From contig CACYKH010000012.1 in the NCBI GenBank assembly GCA_902774915.1, positions 1 to 64,000 of the forward strand: 64,000 bases of DNA, read 5' to 3'. This DNA is from an uncultured Lachnospiraceae bacterium (GTDB lineage Bacteria; Bacillota; Clostridia; Lachnospirales; Lachnospiraceae). Made by a program: the position numbers and the translations under genes. Shown here one piece after another: positions 17,681-26,063 of the stretch. The notes under the pieces are model-generated. The model was given only the letters and a program-made list of their open reading frames with translations, was not told the DNA's origin and ran no database searches. Each line of letters opens with the position of its first letter. The first letter of the stretch is position 1.

Positions 17681-18361
17681 CTATAAGCTATCCATACTAT
17701 CAATTCTTCTACCTAAACTAATATCCAGATTTCCATTTCTGGTTCTAATCTCATCCAAAAACTCTTTTGTTGAAATGCCTGCTTTTAGAACAACACTCAG
17801 TGTTATTTTGTAAAGACTTCCCATATTGCTGGTCTTTATCTCATCATACATATAACTACTAAGATACTTATCGAAAATATCTTCAAACTTTCCTTCATAG
17901 TCCAGATTCTCTGGAACAGTTATCTTAAGTGTTCTGTGGTTTTCTCCTTCTGCTCCGAACTTAGTTATATTCAGTATCAGATTGATAACAGATATAATTA
18001 ATGAGAAAAGAATTGCCACACCTATATAGCCCATTCCTGTTGCAAGTCCTACTGCCATTGCCAGGAAAATACTTGTTATTTCCTGTCCTTTTCCAGGAGC
18101 TGATCTGAATCTTACCAGACTGAAGGCTCCTGCTACAGCTACACCTGCACCTATATTTCCGTTTACCAGGATTATTACCAGTTCAACGATTGCCGGAAGA
18201 AGTACAAGCGTTACCGCGAAGCTGCGAGAACATTTATTTTTTATTGAGTAGCTGATAGCTATTATTAATCCGCAAACAAGAGATGTTATAGTTACTATCC
18301 CAAGCTGTGTCCCTGTAAATGTCCCCTCTGTTAAAATTGATGTAAATAAATTGCTAAGCAT
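17681..18361 (-). CDS. DUF4956 membrane protein
   Basis: 226 residues. Four membrane helices in the first 130 residues, with the conserved 'GAFSLVRFRSAPGKGQEITSIFLAMAVGLATGMGY' segment that defines DUF4956. The cytoplasmic C-terminal ~90 residues resemble the MgtC/SapB-like C-terminal domain. It overlaps the VTC gene by 8 bases (start within GCTTATGCTTAG). The pair probably works together at the membrane. Confidence 0.85.
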   Translation of the reverse strand: MLSNLFTSILTEGTFTGTQLGIVTITSLVCGLIIAISYSIKNKCSRSFAVTLVLLPAIVELVIILVNGNIGAGVAVAGAFSLVRFRSAPGKGQEITSIFLAMAVGLATGMGYIGVAILFSLIISVINLILNITKFGAEGENHRTLKITVPENLDYEGKFEDIFDKYLSSYMYDEIKTSNMGSLYKITLSVVLKAGISTKEFLDEIRTRNGNLDISLGRRIDSMDSL

Positions 18362-19133
18362 AAGCGCCTACCTCCTTTTCTTTTCTTTCAATAAATTTCT
18401 TTACTATCTTTTCTTCCTTTATGCACTGTGGCTGCTCATTTCTCTGAAGCATATCCAGGTATCCTCGCCCATATTTTGAGAAGGACGCCGGAAAGATTTT
18501 TAATTCACTTAACATCCTGGTTAGTTCAAGCGGCATTGCATTTGCCACCTTTATCTCCATCATGTACTGTCCATCTTTTAGAATTGGAATGCCATCTGAA
18601 TCTTTTCTTAAATCCAGATCATTTTTGTTCCACTGAATATTTGTATCAAAAGTCACTCTGAAATCTTTATCATTTATTCCTGCCATTGCCACTCTGTCAT
18701 AGCTTATTCTCATTGCAGGTCTTAGACCTTCATACATATCAAGGAATCCTTCTATTTCTCTGGATATCTGTGAATCATCCAATGGCTTATCTCCATTTAC
18801 CAGATAGTCATATGCTCTTTTATATTCCCCTGAGACTCTCCTTTTATAAACTATTCCGTCATACTTCTTTTTTATCTCTATAAATGAATTTGTATTATCA
18901 TTTGTAGAGCCGTAGGTTCTCAGCCTCAGCTTTTCTTTATATATTGGCTTTTCTAATGAAGTTCGGATCAGCTTGTAATTTGATGTATCAAAATATATAT
19001 TGTTAATTCTTGTCTTTCCGTATTCATCCACTTTTGCGAATCCTTCGAGGAAAGAAAAGAGCTTCCTATATTGATCCCTCGATAAGAGATATTTTATTTC
19101 TGTTCTTTTAAAGACATCTATGTAACCACTCAT
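18354..19133 (-). CDS. VTC-domain protein (polyphosphate polymerase-like)
   Basis: 259 residues. 'RTEIKYLLSRDQYRKL', 'NIYFDTSNYKLIRTSLEKPIYKEKLRLRTYG', 'SFIEIKKKYDGIVYKRR' and 'YMMEIKVA' are the basic and acidic strands of the triphosphate-tunnel fold of VTC4-like polyphosphate polymerases. Lys/Arg residues in these strands bind the polyphosphate and Glu binds metal. In bacteria such VTC proteins are often next to DUF4956 and CotH or DUF4353 proteins, as here. AAGGAGG precedes the start. Enzyme activity in this family branch is not proven. Confidence 0.85.
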   Translation of the reverse strand: MSGYIDVFKRTEIKYLLSRDQYRKLFSFLEGFAKVDEYGKTRINNIYFDTSNYKLIRTSLEKPIYKEKLRLRTYGSTNDNTNSFIEIKKKYDGIVYKRRVSGEYKRAYDYLVNGDKPLDDSQISREIEGFLDMYEGLRPAMRISYDRVAMAGINDKDFRVTFDTNIQWNKNDLDLRKDSDGIPILKDGQYMMEIKVANAMPLELTRMLSELKIFPASFSKYGRGYLDMLQRNEQPQCIKEEKIVKKFIERKEKEVGAYA

Positions 19134-19270
19134 GTTCTTTCCTCCTTATATCAGATTCATTTGTTCAAAAAGGCTTGGGTTTTCTTATCTTTGAACACAT
19201 AATAATGGGCCAACCTTAAATGAAAATTAAAAAATAAAAAAAGTTTAAAAATATTTTTTAAATAAAAAAA

Positions 19271-19301
19271 ATGGCAAAATGCAAAAAATGCACTTTGCCA
19301 T
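19271..19301 (-). terminator. Rho-independent terminator of the gpx-ohrR-trxA-trxB operon
   Basis: Arms ATGGCAAAATGCA (19271-19283) and TGCACTTTGCCAT (19289-19301), 13 bp with one G.U on the minus strand, followed by eight U. The rest of 19134-19342 is very A/T-rich and shows no gene. Confidence 0.85.
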
Positions 19302-19342
19302 TAAATTCAATATTTCGTATAACGTAAAGCTTTTCGAAATAG

Positions 19343-20254
19343 TTATGATATATATGAGCAGGCGGCGAGAGCTGCTACCGCACCATCAGATGCAGCCGTA
19401 GTTAACTGTCTTACATCCTTTGTTCTACAATCGCCCGCTACAAAGATTCCAAGAGTTTTCGTGAGGCACTTCTCATCGGCAACTATGTATCCACCCTTGT
19501 CCAGGTCAGCCACTGGGCTGAAATCACCATTATCTGGTTCCTGTCCAATTGCGATAAATAGTCCCGATACAGGTATTTCCTTCTCTTCTAAGGTTTCCTT
19601 ATTCTTAACAACAACTGCTTCAAGAGCTTTATCACCCTTTAGTTCAGTAACTGTTGAGTTAAGAACAAATTCAATGTTTTCCTTATTTTTTACTGCTTCG
19701 AGATTCTGAGGCTCTCCTCGGAATTCATCTCTTCTATGAATTATGTAAACCTTGTTACAATAATTGGTAAGGAATAAAGCATCTTCAAGAGCTGTGTTAC
19801 CACCACCATTTACTGCTACATCCTTTCCCTTAAAGAATGCTCCGTCACAAGTTGCGCAGTAGGATACACCGCGACCTGTCAGTTCTTCCTCTTTATCCAG
19901 TCCAAGGTGTCTATTCTTGGCTCCAGTAGCCAATATAACAGCCTTAGCCTCATATTCCTTACCCGAACCTGTTGTAACCTTAAAGGTATTGTCCTCTTCT
20001 GACTTAACTATCCCACTGACTTTATCATAAATAACTTCAGCGCCAAGCTCAGTTGCCTGTTCATAAAGTCCCATGGAAAATTCAAATCCACTTATATTTT
20101 TTATTCCAGGGTAATTAGCTATATCCGGAGTATTTACTATCTGCCCGCCAACTGTGAGTTTCTCAAAGCAAACTGCATGCTTTCCAGATCTCTCAACATA
20201 GATAGCTGCAGAAAGTCCAGCCGGACCAGCACCCACTATAATAACATCTATCAT
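19343..20254 (-). CDS. trxB: Thioredoxin-disulfide reductase
   Basis: 303 residues, the usual length. FAD site GAGPAGLSAA (8-17), redox pair CATC (Cys133, Cys136), NADPH site 'GGGNTALEDALFL', and the C-terminal FAD motif 'GIFVAGDCRT'. It transfers electrons from NADPH to thioredoxin. It follows trxA by 15 bases at the end of the peroxide operon, so the operon supplies its own reducing chain to the peroxidase. Confidence 0.95.
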   Translation of the reverse strand: MIDVIIVGAGPAGLSAAIYVERSGKHAVCFEKLTVGGQIVNTPDIANYPGIKNISGFEFSMGLYEQATELGAEVIYDKVSGIVKSEEDNTFKVTTGSGKEYEAKAVILATGAKNRHLGLDKEEELTGRGVSYCATCDGAFFKGKDVAVNGGGNTALEDALFLTNYCNKVYIIHRRDEFRGEPQNLEAVKNKENIEFVLNSTVTELKGDKALEAVVVKNKETLEEKEIPVSGLFIAIGQEPDNGDFSPVADLDKGGYIVADEKCLTKTLGIFVAGDCRTKDVRQLTTAASDGAVAALAACSYIS

Positions 20255-20269
20255 ATATGTATCTCCTAT

Positions 20270-20581
20270 TTATGCAGATACTACCTGCTCCAGTTTCTGC
20301 TTAGGAACAGCGCCAACAACTCTGTCAGCCTCTTCTCCATTCTTGAAAAGGATCATGCAAGGAATACTAGAAATTCCATAGAGTATAGCAAGTCTCTCTG
20401 CATTATCAACATCAATCTTAGCAAACTTAACATCCTGCTTCTCCTCAGAAAGCTGTTCGAGGATAGGTGACATCATCTTACATGGACCACACCATGTTGC
20501 ATAGAAATCAACAAATACAGGCTTATCGCTCTTAAGTACTTCTTCATCAAACTGTGCTTCTTTTATCTCAACTACTGCCAT
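20270..20581 (-). CDS. trxA: Thioredoxin
   Basis: 103 residues with the WCGPCK active site (Cys31, Cys34), the conserved 'PVFVDFYATWCGPC' strand and the cis-proline 'SIPC'. It reduces disulfides in target proteins and here probably the neighbouring peroxidase. The gene lies between ohrR (2-base gap) and trxB. Confidence 0.95.
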   Translation of the reverse strand: MAVVEIKEAQFDEEVLKSDKPVFVDFYATWCGPCKMMSPILEQLSEEKQDVKFAKIDVDNAERLAILYGISSIPCMILFKNGEEADRVVGAVPKQKLEQVVSA

Positions 20582-20583
20582 TT

Positions 20584-21033
20584 TTATTTACCTCCATCTA
20601 ATTCATCAAAATGACCTAATATCTTATATAAGGTCTTATAAAGTTCTGTTGCTTCTTTTTCGGAAATGTTTACACATCCACCCATCATAGAAGGAATTTT
20701 GACTGCCTTATCTCTTAGCTTGTCACCTTCCGCGGTTATTTCTACTATTACACTTCTCTCATCATCTTTAGATCTGGTCTTGGTTATATAACCCTTCGCT
20801 TCAAGCTTCTTTATAACTGGTGTCAGTGTACCTGAATCCAGATATAGACACTTACCCAGATCAGAGACATTTGCACTTTTCTTTTCCCACAGTACCATCA
20901 TTGTAATGTACTGAGTATAGGTCAAATCCAGTTCATCCAGAAATGGCTTATAATGTTTTGTAATAGCCTTAGAACAAGCATAGAGTGGAAAACATAGCTG
21001 ATTCTCTAGTTTTAAACAGTCGTATTTACTCAT
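20584..21033 (-). CDS. ohrR: OhrR-type MarR-family peroxide-sensing regulator
   Basis: 149 residues. 'LENQLCFPLYACSKAITKHYKPFLDELDLTYTQYITMMVLWE' is the OhrR signature; Cys14 is at the place of the organic-hydroperoxide-sensing cysteine (Cys15 of Bacillus subtilis OhrR). Winged helix follows with 'SGTLTPVIKKLEAKGYI' and 'DDERSV'. When its cysteine is oxidised, OhrR leaves the DNA. The palindrome at 21639-21663 over the operon promoter matches the AT-rich OhrR box. There is no ohr gene in the window; glutathione peroxidase takes that place. Confidence 0.85.
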   Translation of the reverse strand: MSKYDCLKLENQLCFPLYACSKAITKHYKPFLDELDLTYTQYITMMVLWEKKSANVSDLGKCLYLDSGTLTPVIKKLEAKGYITKTRSKDDERSVIVEITAEGDKLRDKAVKIPSMMGGCVNISEKEATELYKTLYKILGHFDELDGGK

Positions 21034-21039
21034 TTAAGT

Positions 21040-21594
21040 TTATCCTTCCTCGTTTATAAGTTCTTCAACACATTTTGCAACCTTCTTCATATCAGCTGTT
21101 GGCTCGAATCTGGCTACAACTTCACCCTTACGGTTGATTATAAATTTTGTAAAGTTCCATTTGATCTCAGAATTATTCTTATAATCCTTATCGATCTTCT
21201 TCAACAGCGCTGACATTGCCAGTGCCTTAGGTCCGGAACCAAAACCTTCAAATCCTTTTTCAGCCTTCAGGAACTTGAAGAGGTCTATAGCTGTCTCACC
21301 ATTTACATCCGACTTCTTCATCTGAGGGAACTGAGTATTGTACTTCAGCATACATGTCTGATGTGTTTCCTCATCTGACTCTGGAGACTGTCCTGCAAAC
21401 TGATTACAAGGAACATCTACTATCTCAAGTCCTTTATCATGGAAATTCTCATACATCTTCTCGAGATCTTTGTAATGTGGAGCAAAGCCACATCCAAGAG
21501 CTGTATTTACTACAAGAACAACCTTACCTTCAAAATCCTTCATTGCTACTTCGCTACCATCTGGAGCTGTTACACTAATATCATAAAAATTCAT
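21040..21594 (-). CDS. Glutathione peroxidase-family (thioredoxin-dependent) peroxidase
   Basis: 184 residues. 'VVLVVNTALGCGFAPHYKDLEKMY' holds the peroxidatic Cys35 in the place of 'ASKCGFT' in the family; 'VPCNQFAGQSP' gives the conserved Gln65, and 'KWNFTKFIINRKG' the Trp/Asn pair. Bacterial GPx-like enzymes of this kind usually use thioredoxin rather than glutathione. The trxA and trxB genes in the same operon support that. First gene of the operon; AGGAGG upstream. Confidence 0.9.
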   Translation of the reverse strand: MNFYDISVTAPDGSEVAMKDFEGKVVLVVNTALGCGFAPHYKDLEKMYENFHDKGLEIVDVPCNQFAGQSPESDEETHQTCMLKYNTQFPQMKKSDVNGETAIDLFKFLKAEKGFEGFGSGPKALAMSALLKKIDKDYKNNSEIKWNFTKFIINRKGEVVARFEPTADMKKVAKCVEELINEEG

Positions 21595-21638
21595 TTGACA
21601 TACCTCCTAAAAAACTAAATCAAAATTAAGCAATTAAG

Positions 21639-21680
21639 TTGTGTACAATTTAATTATACACAATCTAATTGATATGTCAA
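21639..21680 (-). promoter_or_regulatory. Promoter and OhrR-type operator of the peroxide operon
   Basis: On the minus strand a perfect TTGACA (21675-21680) and perfect TATAAT (21653-21658) are 16 bases apart. The -10 box is inside a 25-bp palindrome, TTGTGTACAATT-T-AATTATACACAA (21639-21663, one mismatch), containing the TACAATT/AATT(A/G)TA core of OhrR boxes. Binding there would block RNA polymerase. Confidence 0.85.
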
Positions 21681-21726
21681 ATGTTTTTTTTTCTATTTTT
21701 TATTTTTATCTTTTATGTGGCAATTA

Positions 21727-22977
21727 TTAGAAAACTACTTTAAATTCAGTATCGTTATCATTCGAGGAAGCTTTAATAGTTCCGCCATGATTTGTAACAA
21801 TCTTTTTTGCTATAGCAAGTCCCAGGCCGTATCTGTTCTCACTTCTCTCACGGGACTTATCCGCACGGTAGAACCTTTCAAATATTTTCTCTTCATCACC
21901 TTTAGCAATTGGATTTCCCGAATTAATTACTTTCAGGTTAATAGTATTCTTACTCTTATAAAGCTTGACCCTGATTGCAGTATCCTTATCACTATGCTTG
22001 ATCGCATTATCTATCAAGATGGAAACAAGTCTTTCCATCTCATCTTTGGAACACTTGAAGTTTATATTTTCCTCAATATCAGTTTCTATTTCCACTCCGT
22101 CTTCAAAAGCAACGCCTTCAAATACAAGACCGGTTTTCTCAACTATCTTCGACAGGTTTTCCTCTTTATAATCCTCCTTTGAAATGCCATCCTCCAGCTT
22201 AGAAAGATCAAGCAGGCTCGAAATAAGTTTATTCATCCTATCTGATTCATATTTTATATTATCCAGATATTTTTTATTTTCCCCGTCTTCTATCATTTCA
22301 TCTGAAGAAGCCATGATCACAGCAAGAGGAGTTTTTAATTCATGAGATGCATCTGCTATAAATTCTCTTTGTTTATCAAACGCTTCTCTTGCAGGTTTTG
22401 TAATCCAGCCAGTTACCAGCTTTGCTAAAATAGCTATTATTATTTCCAAAACAACAAATATAATAATAGTCTCTATAAGAGTCTTCCTAAGCTTGTTGGC
22501 AATACTTTCATCATTTATGATTATTATCTTGTCAAACTTATAATTAAACGAATAACCACTCTTATATAGATTATCGACTTTTCGTGTATTTACATCGTAA
22601 TTATCAAGAATATCCGAAGCGACACTGAGCACATCAAAATCCGACTCTTCATTACCATGACTTATGACCCTTGTTGCTATTCCATCCATTAATTCAACGG
22701 AATAAACCTCATAATCAATGATCATCATGTTTTCGAAATCAAACTCGCCTTGATCAATATCACTTTTTTGTTCTTCATTTTGAGTATTATCTAAATCATT
22801 CGGTGGAATATCCATCATGCCGAATGCTCCACGGTCATCCATAATATTCAGATTTCGTTCAACATTTTCATATTCTCTTCTATAGCCAACCACATTTACT
22901 ATAACAAGACTTATGATAAGAATGATAGTCAGCATTCCGAATAAGATCAGAAAAACCTTTTTACTTAGTTCCTTCAT
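21727..22977 (-). CDS. Sensor histidine kinase
   Basis: About 416 residues from the ATG at 22977 (preceded by GGAGAT inside the regulator gene). Membrane helix at 8-30, an outside domain of ~130 residues rich in Asp/Glu/Asn, second helix at ~165-185 ('IETIIIFVVLEIIIAILAKLV'). The HisKA domain 'DASHELKTPLAVI' carries the phospho-acceptor His; the HATPase follows with 'IDNAIKHS' and 'YGLGLAIAKKI'. Signal unknown. It overlaps its response regulator by 17 bases. Confidence 0.92.
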   Translation of the reverse strand: MKELSKKVFLILFGMLTIILIISLVIVNVVGYRREYENVERNLNIMDDRGAFGMMDIPPNDLDNTQNEEQKSDIDQGEFDFENMMIIDYEVYSVELMDGIATRVISHGNEESDFDVLSVASDILDNYDVNTRKVDNLYKSGYSFNYKFDKIIIINDESIANKLRKTLIETIIIFVVLEIIIAILAKLVTGWITKPAREAFDKQREFIADASHELKTPLAVIMASSDEMIEDGENKKYLDNIKYESDRMNKLISSLLDLSKLEDGISKEDYKEENLSKIVEKTGLVFEGVAFEDGVEIETDIEENINFKCSKDEMERLVSILIDNAIKHSDKDTAIRVKLYKSKNTINLKVINSGNPIAKGDEEKIFERFYRADKSRERSENRYGLGLAIAKKIVTNHGGTIKASSNDNDTEFKVVF

Positions 22978-23650
22978 CAATTATCTCCATTTTATAACCC
23001 ATGCCTCTGACAACCTTGATGTTTATATTTGCCTCAATAGCCTTTAGCTTCTTTCTCACAAAAGAAAGGTAGGCTTCAAGATTGTTAGAGAGAGTATCAT
23101 TATCCATTCCCCAAACTCTATCAAATATCATTTCCTTAGAAAGCACCTGATTAGAATTCATCATAAAATATTCCAGAAGCTGAAATTCTTTATTATTAAT
23201 CTTAATGCTTTCCTCAGTATCTTTATTAACTACAGCCGGGATGTCATAGTCCAGGATTACATTTCCAAATTCCAGTTTATCTTTAACCACCTTTTCAACT
23301 CTAAGCTGCGCATTAATCCTTGCCACAAGTTCGTCTATGTGGAAAGGCTTTGGAACATAATCATTCGCACCCTCACTAAAGCCCTTTAGCTTATCCTCGA
23401 GTTCACCCTTTGCGGTAAGCATTATAACTTTAGATGCAATCCCTTCTGATTTTATTTCGTGAAGGATCTGCATCCCATCCTTTTTAGGAAGCATTATATC
23501 CAGTAGTATCAGATCATAAATTCCGGTGAGCGCATTAAATAGACCGTCCTCTCCATCGTATGAAACATCTACCGTATAACGTTCTTTTTTTAATCGGTCA
23601 GCCACAAGCTCAGCAAGCGACCTCTCGTCTTCAACTAAAAGTATCCTCAT
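22961..23650 (-). CDS. OmpR/PhoB-family response regulator
   Basis: 229 residues. Receiver domain with 'RILLVEDERSLAELV', phospho-acceptor Asp in 'YDLILLDIMLPKKDG' and 'VIMLTAK'. The winged-helix output ends 'LSNNLEAYLSFVRKKLKAI...VVRGMGYKM'. The kinase gene starts inside its 3' end, so translation is coupled. AGAGGG upstream of the start. Confidence 0.93.
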   Translation of the reverse strand: MRILLVEDERSLAELVADRLKKERYTVDVSYDGEDGLFNALTGIYDLILLDIMLPKKDGMQILHEIKSEGIASKVIMLTAKGELEDKLKGFSEGANDYVPKPFHIDELVARINAQLRVEKVVKDKLEFGNVILDYDIPAVVNKDTEESIKINNKEFQLLEYFMMNSNQVLSKEMIFDRVWGMDNDTLSNNLEAYLSFVRKKLKAIEANINIKVVRGMGYKMEIIDEGTK

Positions 23651-23744
23651 AAAGTAATCCCTCTTTTATTTACTCAATCTCAATTATAGTCTTAATTTGA
23701 GTAATATGTAAATTAAATTCATTCTCATAATTCTAAAAATAAAA

Positions 23745-23771
23745 TGGAGTACGGCTTTACACCGTACTCCA
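23745..23771 (-). terminator. Rho-independent terminator after hsp20
   Basis: Perfect arms TGGAGTACGG (23745-23754) and CCGTACTCCA (23762-23771), followed on the minus strand by UUUUAUUUUU. Confidence 0.85.
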
Positions 23772-23793
23772 CTTAATTGAGTAGCTTCCAGTT

Positions 23794-24282
23794 TTATTCC
23801 ATAATGTCTATCATTTCACTCTTCTTTTCAGCCTCGGCTGGAACCTTAGGAATCTGGAGAGTAAGAACACCATTTAGATATTTAGCTTTAATATCCTCTT
23901 TTGCAATTTCCTTGCCAACATAGAAGGATCTTTCTGTCTTACCATAGAATCTTTCTCTGCAGATATACTTAGGCTCTTTCTTTTCCGTTTCAGCGTCTTC
24001 AGTATCTGTGCCCTCAGCCTCTTTTTCATCCTTAGCTTCAGTGTGCTCTGCACTTACAATGAGGTAACCATTCTTAAGCTCTGCCTTGATATCCTCTTTA
24101 TTGAATCCTGGGAACTCCATGTCGAGCTCATACCTGTCTTCAAACTCTTTGATATCAGTTGTGCATCTCTTCTTGTCAGCTATCTCATTTCTTATTCTTT
24201 TACCATAATCGAATGGGAAGTTGAGTGCTTCATCAAACAAATCATTATAAAACTTTTCATTAAATAAACTTGGATAATACAT
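23794..24282 (-). CDS. Hsp20-family small heat-shock protein
   Basis: 162 residues. The alpha-crystallin domain runs from about 40 to 150 ('CTTDIKEFEDRYELDMEFPGFNKEDIKAELKNGYLIVSAEH', later 'YLNGVLTLQIPK' with the LxLxIPK-like end). An acidic, Glu/Asp/Lys-rich insert of ~25 residues sits in the middle of the domain. It is an ATP-independent chaperone. The CIRCE element and promoter at 24347-24388 show HrcA control. AGGAGG precedes the ATG. Confidence 0.92.
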   Translation of the reverse strand: MYYPSLFNEKFYNDLFDEALNFPFDYGKRIRNEIADKKRCTTDIKEFEDRYELDMEFPGFNKEDIKAELKNGYLIVSAEHTEAKDEKEAEGTDTEDAETEKKEPKYICRERFYGKTERSFYVGKEIAKEDIKAKYLNGVLTLQIPKVPAEAEKKSEMIDIME

Positions 24283-24346
24283 AAATCATTCCTCCTTTTT
24301 TATTATGTGGCACTATTTTTTGCCATCATTTTTTGTTTCTGAATAT

Positions 24347-24388
24347 GTTATACCACTTTTATTAGCACTCGTCAAGAGCGAGTGCTAA
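24347..24388 (-). promoter_or_regulatory. CIRCE (HrcA operator) with embedded promoter of hsp20
   Basis: TTAGCACTC (24362-24370), nine bases, GAGTGCTAA (24380-24388): a perfect CIRCE inverted repeat. Its spacer holds the -35 element TTGACG (24370-24375, minus strand), and 17 bases on lies TATAAC (24347-24352). HrcA bound here would cover the -35 box. Confidence 0.93.
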
Positions 24389-24410
24389 TAATTTTATATT
24401 TTTTTTTATC

Positions 24411-24443
24411 TTGTACTGCCTATTAACCCTAAGGTATAATAGG
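24411..24443 (+). promoter_or_regulatory. Promoter and candidate autoregulatory site of the Rrf2 gene
   Basis: TTGTAC (24411-24416) and TATAAT (24435-24440) are 18 bases apart. A 25-bp interrupted palindrome, CCTATTA-N11-TAATAGG (24419-24443), overlaps the -10 box and could bind the Rrf2 protein encoded just downstream. Confidence 0.6.
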
Positions 24444-24483
24444 TAATAGTTCTGAATTAACCCAAAATAAGGAGATAAGACTA

Positions 24484-24879
24484 ATGATTTCAACCAGAGG
24501 AAGATACGCACTTAGAGTCATGATCGACATAGCAGAAAATCAGGATGGTAAATACATCCCACTAAAGGATATAGCAGAAAGACAAGAAATCTCAAAAAAA
24601 TATCTCGAGATAATTGTCAAGGATATGGTTGCAGGAAAACTCCTTAAAGGAGCAAGCGGTAAAGGCGGCGGATACATGCTGGTGCGGGAGCCCGAGGATT
24701 ATACCGTCGGCGAAATACTTGAGCTTATGGAGGGAAGTCTTTCAACTGTTGCCTGTCTTGCCGATAAAGATTATGACTGCTCCAGAAAGAAAAAATGCCA
24801 TACCCTGCCAATGTGGACAGAGTATGACAAATTAGTTCACGACTTTTTCTATAGTAAAAAATTAACAGATTTACTTTAA
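24484..24879 (+). CDS. Rrf2-family transcriptional regulator with putative Fe-S ligands
   Basis: 131 residues. N-terminal winged helix ('MISTRGRYALRVMIDIAE', 'LKDIAERQEISKKYLEIIVKDMVAGKLLKGASGKGGGYMLV') is the Rrf2 hallmark. Cys91, Cys99 and Cys105 are close to the three cluster ligands of IscR (92, 98, 104). It may therefore sense Fe-S cluster status; a CymR-like role in sulfur control is the alternative, although CymR lacks these cysteines. No isc/suf genes are adjacent. AAGGAG precedes the ATG. Confidence 0.85.
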   Translation: MISTRGRYALRVMIDIAENQDGKYIPLKDIAERQEISKKYLEIIVKDMVAGKLLKGASGKGGGYMLVREPEDYTVGEILELMEGSLSTVACLADKDYDCSRKKKCHTLPMWTEYDKLVHDFFYSKKLTDLL

Positions 24880-24905
24880 TAGTATAAAACCCTATTTCAG
24901 AAATA

Positions 24906-26012
24906 CTACTCCGACATATCAACGTCCAGTAATGGACATATCTGGTAGTCGGGGTATTTTTCTGCAATCTCAGATGTAATATGTGTATAGATAGACTCTC
25001 TATCTTTAATATCATAATCAATGATTACATCAAATCTTATAGTATTATCTTCTCTTTCAAGATAGAAACCATGAACCTCAAGAACACCTTCATGGCTGAG
25101 ACATATTTCCTTAATGTCCTTTTCTATTTGAACCGCCTCTTTATCTTCAGAGTTTATTGAATATACAGAGACTCCTGTCATAGCAACACCTGTTTCCATG
25201 AAAACCTTTGCTGTAATCTGACGTCCCAGTTTATCAAGTTCCCTGGCTGTCATAGTTTCTGGAACTTCGATATGTACCGATCCAATAAGCTTCTCAGGTC
25301 CATAATTATGAATGACAAGATCATAAGCGCCGTTTACATCTGGAAACTCTGTAATGAGACCTTTCACCTTTCTGGCAAGATCCGGGTCAACTCGTTCTCC
25401 CAGAATCTCACTTATAGTCTCTCGTATCATATCTATACCGGATTTTATGATTATGATTGAAATCACTACACCAAGATAGCTTTCCAAACTAAAACCAGTA
25501 GTAATAAAGATTATGGCAGCAACGAGAGTTGCTGTTGAAATAATTGAATCAAAAAGGGCATCTGTTCCAGAAGCTTTGAGAGCATCTGACTTATACTCTT
25601 CGCCTTTCTTTTTTACATATAATCCCAAAAATATTTTTACAAATATGGCAACGGTTACAATGATTATTGCAGCCTTACTATAATCAGGAGTTTCCGGATT
25701 AATTATCTTCTTTACAGATTCGATCAGCGCCGTAACTCCAGCATAAAGAATGATTATTGAAATTACAAGAGTACTAAGATACTCTACTCTTCCATGGCCA
25801 AGAGGATGCTTCTTATCAGGTTTTTTATTAGCGATCTTTGTGCCTATTATTGTGATAATAGAAGAAAGTGCATCTGACAGGTTGTTAACCGCATCAAGTG
25901 TAATGGCAACTGAACGCGAAAGAAGACCTACCACTGCTTTAAAAGATGCCAATGCTATATTTGCAATAATTCCTATTATACTTGTTTTAATTATCTGTTT
26001 TTCACGTTCCAT
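24906..26012 (-). CDS. Cation diffusion facilitator (CDF) family metal transporter
   Basis: 368 residues. Six membrane helices, with the metal-binding 'ITLDAVNNLSDALSSII' in helix 2 (Asp residues at the HxxxD-like site) and 'DALFDSIISTATL' in helix 5, and a conserved 'KKHPLGHGRVEYL' loop. The C-terminal ~100 residues form the cytoplasmic dimerisation domain. Probably exports Zn, Mn or Fe in exchange for protons. Convergent with the Rrf2 gene (26-base gap). Confidence 0.88.
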   Translation of the reverse strand: MEREKQIIKTSIIGIIANIALASFKAVVGLLSRSVAITLDAVNNLSDALSSIITIIGTKIANKKPDKKHPLGHGRVEYLSTLVISIIILYAGVTALIESVKKIINPETPDYSKAAIIIVTVAIFVKIFLGLYVKKKGEEYKSDALKASGTDALFDSIISTATLVAAIIFITTGFSLESYLGVVISIIIIKSGIDMIRETISEILGERVDPDLARKVKGLITEFPDVNGAYDLVIHNYGPEKLIGSVHIEVPETMTARELDKLGRQITAKVFMETGVAMTGVSVYSINSEDKEAVQIEKDIKEICLSHEGVLEVHGFYLEREDNTIRFDVIIDYDIKDRESIYTHITSEIAEKYPDYQICPLLDVDMSE

Positions 26013-26063
26013 GTTTTAATCTGCGTCCTTCGAAAACATATTGTACAGTTTCTAATTATCTCA

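Noticed and set aside
24301-24340. Hairpin TGGCA/TGCCA in the hsp20 5' leader as an RNA thermometer
   Set aside because: The stem is only five base pairs and does not cover the ribosome site; the CIRCE element already explains heat control.
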